In this document: positions 10,220-21,425 of the stretch, in pieces
Position numbering within the stretch: the first letter of the stretch is position 1
Layout of the letters: each line of letters opens with the position of its first letter
Assembly (NCBI GenBank): GCA_034387635.1
Contig: JAOANU010000001.1
Location: forward strand, 992,001-1,056,000
Direction of reading: 5' to 3'
Length of the DNA: 64,000 nucleotides
Source of the DNA: Rhodosporidiobolus odoratus
Lineage: Eukaryota > Basidiomycota > Microbotryomycetes > Sporidiobolales > Sporidiobolaceae
Made by a program: the position numbers and the translations under genes
The notes under the pieces: model-generated
Seen by the model: only the letters and a program-made list of their open reading frames with translations
The model's database searches: none
Told to the model about the DNA's origin: nothing

Positions 10220-11584
10220 CTATCGCCCTACCGCTGGCGAGGCTGTTGCACTCCCTGCGCTTACGGACGACGGTGGGATGGGTGTCGAAGGCGAAATGGT
10301 CTTGATCTGGAACGTCGCTGCAGGAATTGACAACCGACGAAAAAACTTTAGTTCGCGAGAGCTTTCATTGACCCCGTGGTAGGCGATAGACCCCAAGGAC
10401 CGGGGTCGGAAGGTACACGATAGGGTAGCCAGATTGCGACATGGGAAGAAAGGATCAAACGAACCTTGCACTCCGCCTGGACTTTCGCCGAGGATGGAGA
10501 CGTTGTAGATGCCGAGATTGGCGAGGGCGCCTCGAAGGAGGCCGGAGGGGAAGGCGAGGAGCTGTGCGGGTGGAATGCAGGGGAAACAGATCGGAGGGAA
10601 ATGCAGATGGGCAGGCATGATGGGAACCGACGAACACGACAATACGGAAGTCAGTCCCGGCGCGGCATGGCAGACAAGTGCTGGTGAAGGTGAAGGAAAG
10701 GAGACACGGGCAGGGCAAGCCAGAAGGGCAATTGAACGTACAAACCCGATCCACCTCTCCGTCTCCCTCCCTTCCTCCGTATCTCTACTAGCTCCCCGAC
10801 TGATTCCTCTTAGTGGCCGCCAATTCCCATCGAGCAAGACCCATGTCCCCCGATGATTGGTTCGGAGGTTGTCAATCTGTTTGTCATACAAGCTCGTCCA
10901 GACGTCTTTGCACAAGAATTTGATTACCTCGAGCGTGTCGGGGGTTGGAGGGGTATTTGGAGGGGCGGTGGCGGAGGGCGGTTGAGGAGGAAAGAGGGGG
11001 CGGTCTTTGGCTAATCTGTTTCGGCGATTCGAGGTGAGCTAGGAGAGGGAAAAACGAGCGGGGAACGCTGGAGGAGATCGTACCGTTCTGCCGTGCTCCA
11101 CCCGACCTTGAAGCCCATCCTCTCCAACCTTTTCCTCACTTCGTCGTCGTCGACTCTCTGCACTCGTTCCTGTTCCGCCTTGGTCTTTGGCTTTTCCCTG
11201 TGTTTGCCCTTTTTCAGTTCGTCACTTGGGGGTCCGAGGAGGTCGAGGCTGGCGAGTTCGTCTTCAATGTCTCGTTCATACTGCTCCCGCTTGAGCCGAG
11301 CGTGTCTGGAGGAGGCGAGGAGGGCATGGACAATCTGCAAAGATGTTGGAGGTTGATTCCCCCACTTGGATCAGTTGGACTAGGGGAGTCGGGAGGAGGC
11401 AAGAGAAGGAGCGCACCTCGTGGGTGACAAACTGTACGAGTTGCTGATCTACTGTCTGAGTGCGTGGAGGGTTTGCTAGTTGAGCGAGATCGGGAGAGAG
11501 AAGTGAAGTTGATGATCGGTTTGAAGAAGTGGGAAGCGATCCAGTTGAATTTAAGAGTGAGTGTAAGGGAGGTTGGTAGGTCAT
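10220..11584 (-). CDS. TRS33: TRAPP complex subunit TRAPPC6/Trs33
   Basis: Core subunit of the TRAPP tethering complexes that act as Rab (Ypt1/Ypt31) exchange factors at the Golgi. Model: exons 11584-11417, 11334-11084, 11015-10742, 10561-10465 and 10317-10220; 888 nt, 295 aa, all phases consistent. The family signature is FLCKDVWTSLYDKQID followed by NLRTNHRGTWVLLDGNWRPL at about residues 160-195. LLAFPSGLLRGALANLGI and FQIKTIS follow in the last two exons, matching the TRAPPC6 C-terminal beta-sheet. It is nearly twice the usual about 160 aa. The extra length is an N-terminal Ser-rich extension and an acidic/basic insert (about residues 85-125) before RLERMGFKVGWSTAER. ATG 11584 opens the frame; its 160-nt upstream gap is shared with divergent ARP5. 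Confidence 0.88.
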
Positions 11585-11744
11585 GCTATCTCAGTCAAGC
11601 GTTCACTAGCCAAGTATAGGGAGTGAACAGAGGTTAATCACAGTTGATGTTCAAGGTGGAGCTGATGAGAATCCACTGTGGTCATTCTGCACCCGCTATT
11701 GCTCTAGGTATACCATACAAGCAACAGGACGGTATCTGACCGCC
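11585..11744. promoter_or_regulatory. Shared promoter of TRAPPC6 and ARP5
   Basis: 160 nt separate the two divergent start codons, so both promoters must lie here or extend into the 5' UTRs. It is A/T-richer than the flanks. No specific binding motif is asserted. Confidence 0.4.
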
Positions 11745-14700
11745 ATGACCACCTATGTCCCACCTCACCTGCGTTCCATCTATCCAATTCCTGACCTTCC
11801 CCCCGTCGTTAATGGTCCTCTCACTCCTCACCCAAGTCCCGCTCCCTCACATGCAACACTCTGCATAGACAACGGCGCAACCACCCTCAGAGCCGGTTAC
11901 TCAACCGCGTCAGCCCCGCCCATCGTCGTAGAAAACATCAATGCAAAGTTCAAGGACCGCAAGTTCAACAAGCAGGTCTACCTCGCAGGCGGTGAGGTCT
12001 ACGTTGATGCCACGAGTAGGAGTAACCTCAGGGTACCCTTTGAAGGCGACGTGTGCTGCAACTTTGATGTCATGGTCAGCTGCCTTTTCCTTCCACTTCC
12101 TGCTGTTTTCCCTCCAGGTCTCACGACTTTCCATTTGCTGTCTGCCTGCTCACTCTGTTCTCGAGTAGGAGAACATGCTCGACTACGTCCTCATCAAGCT
12201 CGGCGTGGCAACCGAAGCGCTCGAAACCCCAGTCGCCCTGACAGAAACCCTCTGCAACCCTTCCTACTCCCGTTCTCGTATGTACCCATATCCTACATCC
12301 CAACGACTGGCCCGTGATCGATCTGACAGTACCTGCCCCTCATTCTCGACGCAGAGATGTCTGAGCTCATGTTTGAATCCTACTCTGCCCCCTCGGTGGC
12401 CTTCTCGATCGACCCGCTCATGGCCCTCTATTCTGTCTCGCCAAAACCCCAGACAGCCGACGCACTCGTCATCTCGTCTTCGACGGCTTCTACATCTGTC
12501 ATTCCAGTGTTGGGTGGGAAAGGTGTTCTGGGCGCGGCGAAGAAGTGCGTCGGCGATTCTGCAATTCACCACTCGCGTCGCTGTTCTGCGGAAACAGGAC
12601 TGATTGACTGACTGGTTACGCTGGTTGCTAACGCACAGGATTGCGTGGGGAGGCTCGCAAGCGGCGGAGCACATGCTTAAACTGATGCAGCTGAAATACC
12701 CTGCCTTCCCGGGCAGGCTAACAACGTATCAAGCCGGGGTACGTTTTCATCTCTTCCGCTTTCCCTGTACGTTCTATCTGACCTCCGATTACAGCTCATT
12801 TACCGCTCCCACTGCTACCACTCCCCGACGCCCTACCTCCCGACTTTGCATTCCCTCTCCACCCCCTCCTCCATAATCGCTCACGACCGCATCATCCAGT
12901 TCCCCTTCGTCTCGTCCACCCTGCACGAACAAACCGAAGAAGACCTGGCTCGGAAAGCTCAGAAGAGGGAGGAGGCGACGCAGAGGTTGAGGGAGACGGC
13001 GGCGAGGCAGCGGGAGGAAAAGTTAGAGAGACATACGGAGGAGATTGAGACGTTTGGGGAGTTGAGGGATTCGAGGGCGAGTATGCCTAAGGCTGAGTAT
13101 GAGGTACGTCTCTTACACCCCTTCTTCCCTCCCCGTCTTGATGAAGACTGCAGGTTCTGCTCTGTCAGCTGAGCATCCCTTGTATCCGCGCAGCGTCGCC
13201 TGCAAGAGGCAGGCTTCGAAGACCACAAGGACCTCGAAGACTACCTCAAGAAGATTCAGAAGAGCGTGGATAAGGCGAGGAAGAAGGAGCTCGGCATTGA
13301 GGAGGAAGAAAAGGTTAGTTGCGAAACTTCCCCTTCTCGCGCGTAGCGTTACCTGACGCTCGTTCGTGACTCCTGTCGCATTACCTAACCTCACCTCGTC
13401 TCACCGGCCGTCGCTCTCACTCTTACCATGTAGGAACCCCCCACGTTCCCTCTCATCGCCGTGCCCGACCACCTTCTAAACGAAGCCGACCTCAAAGAAA
13501 AGCGCAAACAGAAACTCCTCAAAGCGTCGTATGATGCTCGAACCCGGATGAAGGCCGAGAAGGAAGAGGAGAAGAAGAGAATCGAAAGGGAGAAGAGGGA
13601 GGATGAGGAATTGAGGAGGAACGACTTCGCGAGGTGGTTGGAGGGAGTTAGGGGGGAACATCAGGTGCGCTTTCGCCTTTGCGCCCCTCCGCCTTGTTCT
13701 TGAAGTCCGCCGCTGATTCGCGCCTTCTCTCCGATCTGCAATTCCCTGCAGCACATCCTCACTCGCATTCGGGATCGCAAAAAGCTCAAAGAGCAACTCT
13801 CGGACCGAAAATCCCTCGCGGCGCAGAACCGAATGAAGAGCATCGCTGGACTCGCGGCGGATGAGAAGGGCGGAACGGGACAGGGACAAGGGCGCAAGCG
13901 GAAGAGGGCCCCGGGGCAGCTTGGGGATGATGATGGGTTTGGGATGAATGATGCGGATTGGGGAATTTATAGGGAGATTGTAAGTCTTTCCCCTCCACAG
14001 GGGCTGTGCACGGCCCAGAGTTATGTACTGACTTGGTATCGCCGAGCTGCACAGGACGCCGGTGCCGATTCAGAAGACGAAGAAGATGACCAAGAAACCC
14101 TGAAGCAAATCGAATCTCGCCTCCTCGAATTCGACAGCTCCTTCAGCCTCGACTCGACGTACGCGCGTCAACAAGCACGCAAGCACGCCCTCCTTAACGC
14201 TTTCATCAGAGGCATGCACCCCGACGATCCGCTCGACACGTACGATCCGGAAAACACCCCGGCGCATGCGAGTCAGTTGCATGTCAATGTCGAGAGGGTT
14301 AGGGTGCCCGAGGTGCTTTGGCAGCCGGGAATGGGGGGCTTGGAGCAGGCTGGGCTGGCGGAGGTGGTTGAAGGGGTTTTGAGAGGGTTCACGGAGGAGG
14401 AGAGGCGGCGGTTGACCTCGGTACGCTGTCTACTCCCCGTGGCGTGTCTCCTCTATGAACTCTGCTGCTCCTTGTCGAATACTGTAATCATCTGACGCTC
14501 TACACCCATGCAGTCTATATTTGTAACCGGCTCTCACACCCTCCTCCCGAACTTTGACGCCCGTCTCATTTCCTCCCTCACCCCCTCCCTCCCCGTCGGT
14601 CACCCTCTCAATATCGTCCGATCCTACGAGTCCGATCCATCTCACGACGCCTGGAGGGGCTTGTCGAAGTGGTCCGCTTCGAGCGAGGGTAGGAAGGCGT

Positions 14701-14780
14701 TCGTGACTAAGGCTGAGTATGATGAGTATGGAAGTGAGTGGTTCAAGGAACATGGGTGGGGGAACAGGGCGGTCATGTGA
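11745..14780 (+). CDS. ARP5: Actin-related protein 5 (INO80 complex)
   Basis: Nuclear actin-related protein that, with Ies6, forms a module of the INO80 nucleosome remodeller. Ten exons: 11745-12074, 12169-12277, 12355-12544, 12639-12738, 12795-13103, 13194-13313, 13434-13664, 13752-13979, 14055-14420 and 14514-14780. Total 2250 nt, 749 aa, close to yeast Arp5 (755 aa). The actin phosphate-binding start is CIDNGATTLRAGYS. Arp5-type blocks follow: ALTETLCNPSYSRS, MSELMFESYSAPSVAF and RIQ-type KKIAWGGSQAAEHM. The long charged coiled-coil insert characteristic of Arp5 occupies exons 5-8 (EDLARKAQKREEATQRLRE, LQEAGFEDHKDLEDYLKKIQ). The actin C-terminus returns in the last exon with SIFVTGSHTLLPNFDARL. 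It is divergent from TRAPPC6. Confidence 0.93.
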
Positions 14781-15095
14781 ATGGGACTTGTGAATGCTTG
14801 ACTTGAACGTTTAGCTGATGTACCGCAGCCGCCGAGAGGATACTGCTGTTTTCTCTGCTCGACCTCCTCACAGCTCGCAGCGAGCCCGCAGACTTGCGGC
14901 GGGCTTAGCTATCGGCCGTCGTCCGCTTTGTGCGCTTACGTGCTACATACTACCGGCGAGGGCTTGGGCGAGGGTTCACCGCCTCGCGTCGGATAGGAGG
15001 CGAAGATCTGGTCCGAATCGGCTCCGTGGACGTCTCCAATCTGCTTTCTTCGTCTCTTTCCGGCGGCTCTTATTATCCTCGCCAGTCCGTCCACC
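14781..15095. other. Intergenic with a short inverted repeat
   Basis: 315 nt between ARP5 and family copy A. It contains AGCCCGC and GCGGGCT separated by 8-9 nt near 14888-14908, able to form a small hairpin. Its role is unknown. No gene seen. Confidence 0.35.
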
Positions 15096-16494
15096 ATGCC
15101 GTTCATGGAATCACCTGCACCTCTTGCGAATCCGCCTCGCACTGCTGCCGACCCCAACTTGATCACCCTCTTCGACAGCGTCGGCTTCGCCACGATCATT
15201 CGGCGGCGCTGGGAAGCTTTGCGCATTGACTTGCCTGCGTTGCCCCATGAGTATGCTTGCGCTGGTGAGTGTGCCAGTGCGACAGCGATCTGCACACAGA
15301 CTTGGGGGCTGATGTCGCCGGAGTTTTCAGGAGCAACAGCTTTGGCTGCAACGGTCTTGGCCCATCGACAACAAAGAGGTGGACAACTTTCTGCAGCGCT
15401 TGACCCTCTTATCTACGGGTTGTGGGAATCAGCGGATATGGTGAGTCCCCTGGGTCAGAAGAACATGCGAAAACAGTTGCTGACTTATGAATTTCAGCCG
15501 GTGGCCTGGTTCGTTGCCGCCAATCCTGGACTGCGGCAGCCGCAGGTAGAGGGAAACTTGGCAAGGCTGGACCCTGCACTAGCCCCAATCCGTGCTGCCG
15601 ACGGGGTGAGGCTATTCTTCGAGATGACCAGGTCAAGACCCGCGCTAACTTTTTGTCCTGTTCACAGTCTAGATATGCTGAGCAGCCACGGCATATTTTG
15701 GACACGATGACCGGACCACCTGATCAACACGAGTCCAACGATGCTCACTTCCGCCTCCGCCTTCAAGGGTATCTCCTAGTGGACGTCACGCCAGCTTCAG
15801 CAATTTCTCCCTTTACGACAATCACGATCTACGCAAGGAGGACGGGCAGTATCTCCCCCTGCGCTGTTTGCAGCTTTGTGGCATTCTGCTGCAGAGTGTT
15901 GTCCAGCTCATGCCTGCCCTGCAGACCTCACGAAGTCGTGGTCTCACCGTTGCACCTGGCGGCCATCAGTCTCTCTTCGTCATCAGGATGATCTACCTGA
16001 TGAAGAACGAGGTTGCCTTTGCCAACGGTCTGTCCCCCGAGCATTGGGATCAGTGTGTGGCCTACCTACTGGATTGGCAACGGTACGAAAACCTGCAGGC
16101 GACTACAGCCTTCTCGACAGCCACCGTATTTGAGCTCGGTCTTGAGTGTGCAACTTGGGAGCATCAGGCATGCACAAATCTGCCCTCCCAGGAAAGGGTG
16201 CTGTTTGATCAATATACGGCGGCATTGCAATGGTTGCGGGATGAATGGACAAGGGTGTGTTGTTTCCTCTGTACTTCCCCAGCAGAGCTGACTCTTTGCC
16301 ATGCTTTTGTAGCGGCCATATCGCCCCAGAAGCCTCGTATGCTGTTCTTCTGCCTCTCTCTTCAGATGCCGAGTCAGGCTCGACTGAACTCTGTCTTTCA
16401 GACCATTTCTGTCCGGTCCTTGGCCAAGTCTTCCTCAGTCTTTGCACCGCAAAGCCGGAGGATTGGGAAGGGACTCGGGTCCGGTATATTCTGA
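15096..16494 (+). CDS. Unrecognised three-copy family, copy A
   Basis: Member of a family also present at 17134-18588 and 26902-28351. Exons: 15096-15264, 15331-15440, 15498-15605, 15668-16254, 16313-16336 and 16402-16494. Aligned blocks: LITLFDSVGFATIIRRRWEALR, GATALAATVLAHRQQRGG, DGSRYA at an intron, PLRCLQLCGILLQS, HWDQCVAYLLDWQRYE, ALQWLRDEWTR and the last-exon RSLAKSSSVFAPQSR. The sequence is soluble, helix-rich, with no signal peptide or transmembrane segment. No known domain is recognised. The 15668-16254 exon changes frame once near 15770-15800: DAHFRLRLQ is in one frame and FSLYDNHDLRKEDGQ is in another. That could be an indel or a very short intron (about 34 nt). The protein may therefore be disrupted. 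Function unknown. Confidence 0.55.
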
Positions 16495-17133
16495 TTGTTG
16501 GAGCTAAGGAGGGCAGCCTGTGAGTGATCGCGTCCTTGTTGCAACCATGCAGGGTGTCTGAGCTGATTTGATAGCCGTAGCACAGGGGATCCATCTGGGA
16601 TAGCATGAAGAGGGAATAGAGATGGAGCCGAGATTTAGGTGTTCAGAGGAGGTTGAACAATGGGCAGGTCTGCGGAGATCCTGGTCTGCTTCATGGCGGT
16701 GCTGTTGCTTAACCTCTATATACTTGGCTGCAAGTCAGACTACTTGCAAGGCTTGTGGTGGTCAAGAGTGCCTTTGAGCCAGATTTTCTCTTCCCAAGGA
16801 CACGGGCCAGGGCCCGGATTGAGAAGGTGAAGGTCGAAAATCAAGCAAGGTTGAAATTCTGAGCATCCAGAGGGACTTCAGCTGCATAATGGCGCCTCAA
16901 GTACAGTCTGAGCCTATTGTTGTAACTGTTAAAAACGACAATGGCTGAAGTAACTCGGACGAAATGCTGCAGTGCGGAGAGGTATGGCTGTGCGAATGCT
17001 GTGCGGCAAAAGAGCCTGACTATTCCCGTGAGCTGTGTGCTGCCGGCCCTGGCTAGGTACTTAGCATGTGTGCTTGTGTCAAGGGCTATGTACAGCACTC
17101 CACAAGGAGCAGGTAGCCCAGACTTGCTGACTC
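16495..17133. other. Spacer between family copies A and B
   Basis: About 640 nt. No frame resembles the family or another known protein. One 72-codon plus-strand frame (16941-17159) has no recognisable features. No direct repeats flanking the copies were detected by eye. Confidence 0.35.
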
Positions 17134-18588
17134 ATGGCCCCCAATATCGAGTTGCTTAAGGTTGTCCCGCCCTTCTTCTGCTCTTACGTCAACCCTTGGT
17201 TTCCTGGTTCTGCCCCTGTCCCTCCTCCAGCTGTCGGCCACATCACTTCATATGGCAATGTCTGCTTTGCCATTGACAGGCAGAGAGAATGGATGAACCA
17301 CTTCAGACATCCCCTGCCCTTCGGGGCCAACATGGCGTCGCGGCTGCGTCAGGTGTATTGTTCCATTGTAACCTCACTTAAGCCTGCATGACACTCTCAG
17401 GGCCAACTGCTCTCGTGGCTTCCCTGCTTGCGCTTTTGCGCAGAGGAGGCTACATACCTCCGGTGTCAAACAGGATGGGACACGTGCTTTGGCCAGCAAA
17501 GCACATGGTGCATAGGGTTCCAGCACTTCATACTAGACTCTCTGCTAATTCTTACATGTTTGTGCAGCTTGTCAATGCCTTTGTCCCCTGGTCGGCTGGG
17601 CCTTCCCAATCCTTGATGCGTCCTCTTGTAGGGCGGCTTGAGGAGCGCCTGACTCCGCGTGAGGATTCAGACGGAGTAAGATCTGCCTCTTCTCCAATTC
17701 AGCCCCCAGTCTGACTGACTTGGCAAGTATTCCCACAGTCCCGGTATGCTGGCAGTACGTCCCGAAAACCGCAAAGCCATGATCAACAAGCTCATCACCG
17801 TCACAAAGTCCACCTTCACTGCCTCACAGAAGGTGTCTCCAGCTTTGGTGTGACCCAGAACCTGTTCCTACCGGGTCTGCAAGGTGAAGTGCAGGAAGTG
17901 CGGATCCTGCGGCCCTTGGCCAACCTTCTTTTCCCAGCAACGATGTTGTGCAGGGATGCCTGGTACGTGATTGAGGCCCTTTGTGGATTACTCAATGCTG
18001 ACTACCAGAACTCTCGGGTGATTCTGCGGCACTTCCTACACACGGTCAAAACATTTCACCTTCTTTGTCAAGAAGCGCCAGGACCCCAAGAGGAGGCTAT
18101 CCAGGACGTCACAGGTCTTTCCTGGGACCGCTGTGCAGTCTATATGCTCGATATGCACAACTAAAAACAGCTACAAGACAGTACTCCATCAGTGGCGGAT
18201 GAAAGCTTCAACGAGTTTGAGGTCGTCCTGTGTAACTGTGCGGGAACATGAGGGGGATCAGGCTCACTCTCTCGAGGAGCTAGTGCACATCTATGTTGAT
18301 GCATACATCTGGTGGAAGGACAAGTGGATTTTGGTAAGCTTGAGCACTTGTTTTCCGGCGCACCTATCCTTCGGATCTCACGTTGCTGACACATCCTCCT
18401 GCCTTTTGCGCAAGTGGAACCCGACCGCCCTTGTATGAGGCACTCTATTCCTGATCTCATTGTGTGCTGACCTTGCGTGAGAGCTTCTCGCACAGGCAAC
18501 CTCCTCGCAATCACTTGCAAAAAAGCTATCTGCTTTCGAGCCACAGAGTCGCCAGAAATCTCTTTTTGAGCATCTTCCAGCCCTATAA
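17134..18588 (+). pseudogene. Unrecognised three-copy family, copy B, broken
   Basis: Aligns block by block with copies A and C: ITSYGNVCFAIDRQREWMNHFR, GPTALVASLLALLRRGGY, DGSRYA at the same intron, ILRPLANLLFPATM, SWDRCAVYMLD, IWWKDKWIL and last exon QSLAKKLSAFEPQSR (18496-18588, 93 nt, the same length as in A). The intron after KHM (donor GTGCAT, about 17509) and the one after EDSDG match A in place and phase. Damage: the first splice junction (about 17353 to 17398) is out of phase with the homologous frame. A TAA at 18162-18164 stops the frame just after VYMLDMHN. A shift near 18230 is needed to reach VREHEGDQAHSLEEL. At least three lesions point to a pseudogene, unless unusual splicing removes them. 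Confidence 0.55.
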
Positions 18589-18915
18589 GCTTTGGAGTAC
18601 GCGCCCTGCGCTGTCTGCAAGAAGGGATCGGGACAGAGAGGAGAAGGGCGGGGGGAAACAGCGATCTGTAGTTGGGAAGGTTCCGTTATTGTTAGTCCAT
18701 ACTTATCTCGTCTTAGACAAACCTACAGCAAAAGACCCGACAGTGCGCCTGGCCTGCGTGAGAGAGGGTGGAGCAAGACAGAATATTCGTGGGCAGGACA
18801 AGCAGGGAGAGCACTGTCTGCCGCCCGCACGGTTTGCACCCAATTGCGCAGCGTCAGGCCGCGTTATATGGACAAGAAGATATATGGGCTCGGTCTATAC
18901 TAAGTAAGATAACTA
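18589..18915. other. Intergenic, no gene seen
   Basis: 327 nt between the end of copy B and the convergent hydrolase. Sequence is A/G-rich with no supported frame, repeat or RNA structure. Confidence 0.4.
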
Positions 18916-20622
18916 TCAATTGACCCTGAGCGACGCCACAAATCTGAAAGCTCCGTCCCAGATCTGGTTGATCTGCTTCTTCCTCCAGACAGTGGCGAGC
19001 AGGATCAAGTCATGGGGAGTATCTTCGGTTACCACTTCCTCAACTCGCACACCTGCATCCCTCAGCTTACCCACTAGGCGGATGCCCTCATCCATACACC
19101 GCTCTCCCGTACCGTAGTGAACGAAGCAGGGCGGGAAACCGTCAAAGATGGAGGCGGGTTGGGATGGAGCGCCGGGGGACATATAAGGTGAGAGGATAAA
19201 CTCCTTCTCGCGTTGACCCAGGAGGTTTTGAACGAGGTGGTGACGGAAAGGGCCCTTCTCGAAGATGTAGTCGCAGTCGTTTCTCCGAGGAACGTAGGTC
19301 TCGGGAGTTGAGTCAAGGAAGGAATGGGCTGAAAGTGAGACGAGGGGACGAAGAGGGCAGATTGCAATGAGTCAGCATAATCCGTAGAGCAGGAGGCAGC
19401 TGAAGAAAGAGCTTGTCGAATCAGAAGTGGCAGGAAACGCACAAGGGTCGGTCCATGGCTGCGACGCGACTGTAGTCAGTGTCGTTAACATTGGTTGGTC
19501 GAAGGACACGGCAGAGACTCACCGAAAAGAGCATCAACCCCGCCGGTTCTTCCATGCGCCAAGGCCGCTTCTCAACACCTGCCACTTCGAGGCAGTCGTC
19601 TCTCAGCTCCCCCTTGCCACTCTTGAGCGTATCCTTCACCCATCGAGAAAGCGATAAAGCCAGGTGTCCGCCGCTTGAGTCGCCAATAAGGACTATCTGG
19701 TGACCCTTGACGCCTCGACGAAGGAGCGAGATGTAGGCAGCTGCGCAATCTTGCAGCGCGCCAGGGAAAGGAGTGCCGGGCAAGAGACGGTACTCGACGG
19801 TGTGGACGGAGGCAAAGCGAGGTTCCTGCCGTACTTAGCATCAGCTACCGTTAACGGAGGCGGACCAGAAGAAACGGGCTCACCCGCTGGAAAAGGGTCT
19901 TGATGATGGCTACGGTCCCAGCATGTCAGTACCATCTAGTCGCGGCAAGCTGCTGTGAGATAGAAGGACGCACCGGAACTGGGAGAACGAGGATGGGCAG
20001 AGTTGTGCATGTATGCTGTTCATTCAGAAAGGTGTCAGCCCTGGGACGGACATAACAAGGGAGGCGGGTGCGAGAAGAACTCACCACCTCCGTGGAAGTA
20101 TAGCCCAACCAGACCACCCTTCTCACCGCTGCTATTGCACTTCACCAGATCCTTCACACTCTTCCTCCACCAGTTGAACATTCCCACCCGGTCCATCTGA
20201 GCCACAAACCCGTCATCGATGATCCCCGCGAACAGATCGTCCGGAATATTTTCCACCCATTCAAACTCAACCCCCTTCAATCGAAGCGGCCAACCGGCGA
20301 AAGGCTCAGCGGTAGCGTCTCGGGTGGAGATCTTGAAACCGCACATGTCCATGGCGCCCATGAAGGATCTTGTCGCGGGTACCAGCGTCGATTCGAGCAA
20401 GGTCCATGATCGTCGGGGGCGGGTCGAGGGAAAGAGGGCGAACTTGAAGAAGTGGTAGGGAAGTTGGATGCAGAGAATGGTGAATTCCCAGATGAAGCGG
20501 AGGTAATTCCAGGGGGCTGAGATCGCTGGTGACTTTCTGGGTTGGTCTGCTTTGACCGGGGATGTAGTCTTGTCGGCAGGAGCGCTTCGATCCAGCATGG
20601 CGGGTGAACTAGAGTCGCTCAT
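18916..20622 (-). CDS. Alpha/beta hydrolase-3 family protein (Say1-like)
   Basis: Probable carboxylester hydrolase of the hormone-sensitive-lipase-like group, to which the yeast sterol deacetylase Say1 belongs. An N-terminal hydrophobic helix (FIWEFTILCIQLPYHFFKFALF, written in parts: FIWEFTILCIQLPY then HFFKFALF) suggests membrane anchoring. The oxyanion-hole HGGG is at the end of exon 1 (20622-20085). The nucleophile motif GDSSGG is in exon 19825-19523. The last exon holds ERCMDEG (candidate Asp) and the His in EDTPHDLI. Start ATG 20622 precedes SDSSSPAML; ATG 20649 is in the same frame and possible. Two middle junctions could not be phased: the acceptor before TVAIIKTLFQR (about 19925) lacks an AG in the needed frame, and the small 19443-19469 exon is off by one. 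The catalytic framework is clear, the exact model is not. Confidence 0.75.
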
Positions 20623-21425
20623 CCCGCAACGCCGGCGGAAGGTCAGCAAGTTCGTCCGCCTATGCTACAGTACGAAAGTAGGCGCACGTATCAATCCTAC
20701 GGCTATGCAAGCTGTTCGAGGTGAGGGAATTGTGAGGGAAGCATGAAACGATCTTTGAGTGTTTGCCCTTCGCCCGCAAATTGCGGACACTGACAAACAC
20801 GCGCTGGCAGAACAACGACAAGGTCGCACGAGGCTGCGAGCGAGCAAGCGCTATGAACCAGACAACAGCAAGCAAGAAGAGGCAGCCGAGAAGGTCGAGG
20901 CAGGCGAGGCAGAAAAAGTGCATTTTGACAATCGATGCGGGCTACGCGGGACAAGGTGGAGAAGCAGCCAGATAGGCAAGGCGACAAGGGTTAGGTACTG
21001 GTATTCAAGAGAGCGGAGAAAGCGATGGAGGGGGGTATCTAAGCGGTAACGAGAGAAGGTAGGAGAGGAACGCGAGGAAGAGGAGAACGGGCCAAGGGGG
21101 AGTGCGAGACGAGATAAGGGCGGTACGCGGGAAGGGACAGAGCAGCGACGGCAGGGTTGAAGGTAGCGAGGACGATGCTATTGGCGATGCCATAGGGACG
21201 AGGAATGGCAGGTAAAGTACCGAAATGGACGCGCGAAGGAAAATAAGGTCAGCAAAGTAGACGATGACTGGTAAAAGGCGCTGGGACGTACAACAAAAGA
21301 CTCGCCGGCAAAGATGCGCCGACCCAGGCTCTGTCCTTCTCCCAGGCGCTTCCGGCTTGCGGCAAGCTCGCGCCATCCGCTCCCCCCTTCTCCCGCATCG
21401 GAGAAGGGAGAGAGCCTTCGCCCTT
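20623..21425. other. Gap between eRF1 3' end and hydrolase 5' end
   Basis: About 800 nt. The left half is the hydrolase upstream region and the right half is eRF1 3' sequence. A minus-strand frame continuing from eRF1 (to 21178) exists if the last intron is retained; see findings. A hydrophobic minus frame near 21005-21190 (VLLFLAFLSYLLSLPL) has no other support. Nothing else seen. Confidence 0.4.

Noticed and set aside
9759..10382. 207-codon plus-strand frame
   Set aside because: Lies in convergent 3' regions and overlaps TRAPPC6 exons; no motif.
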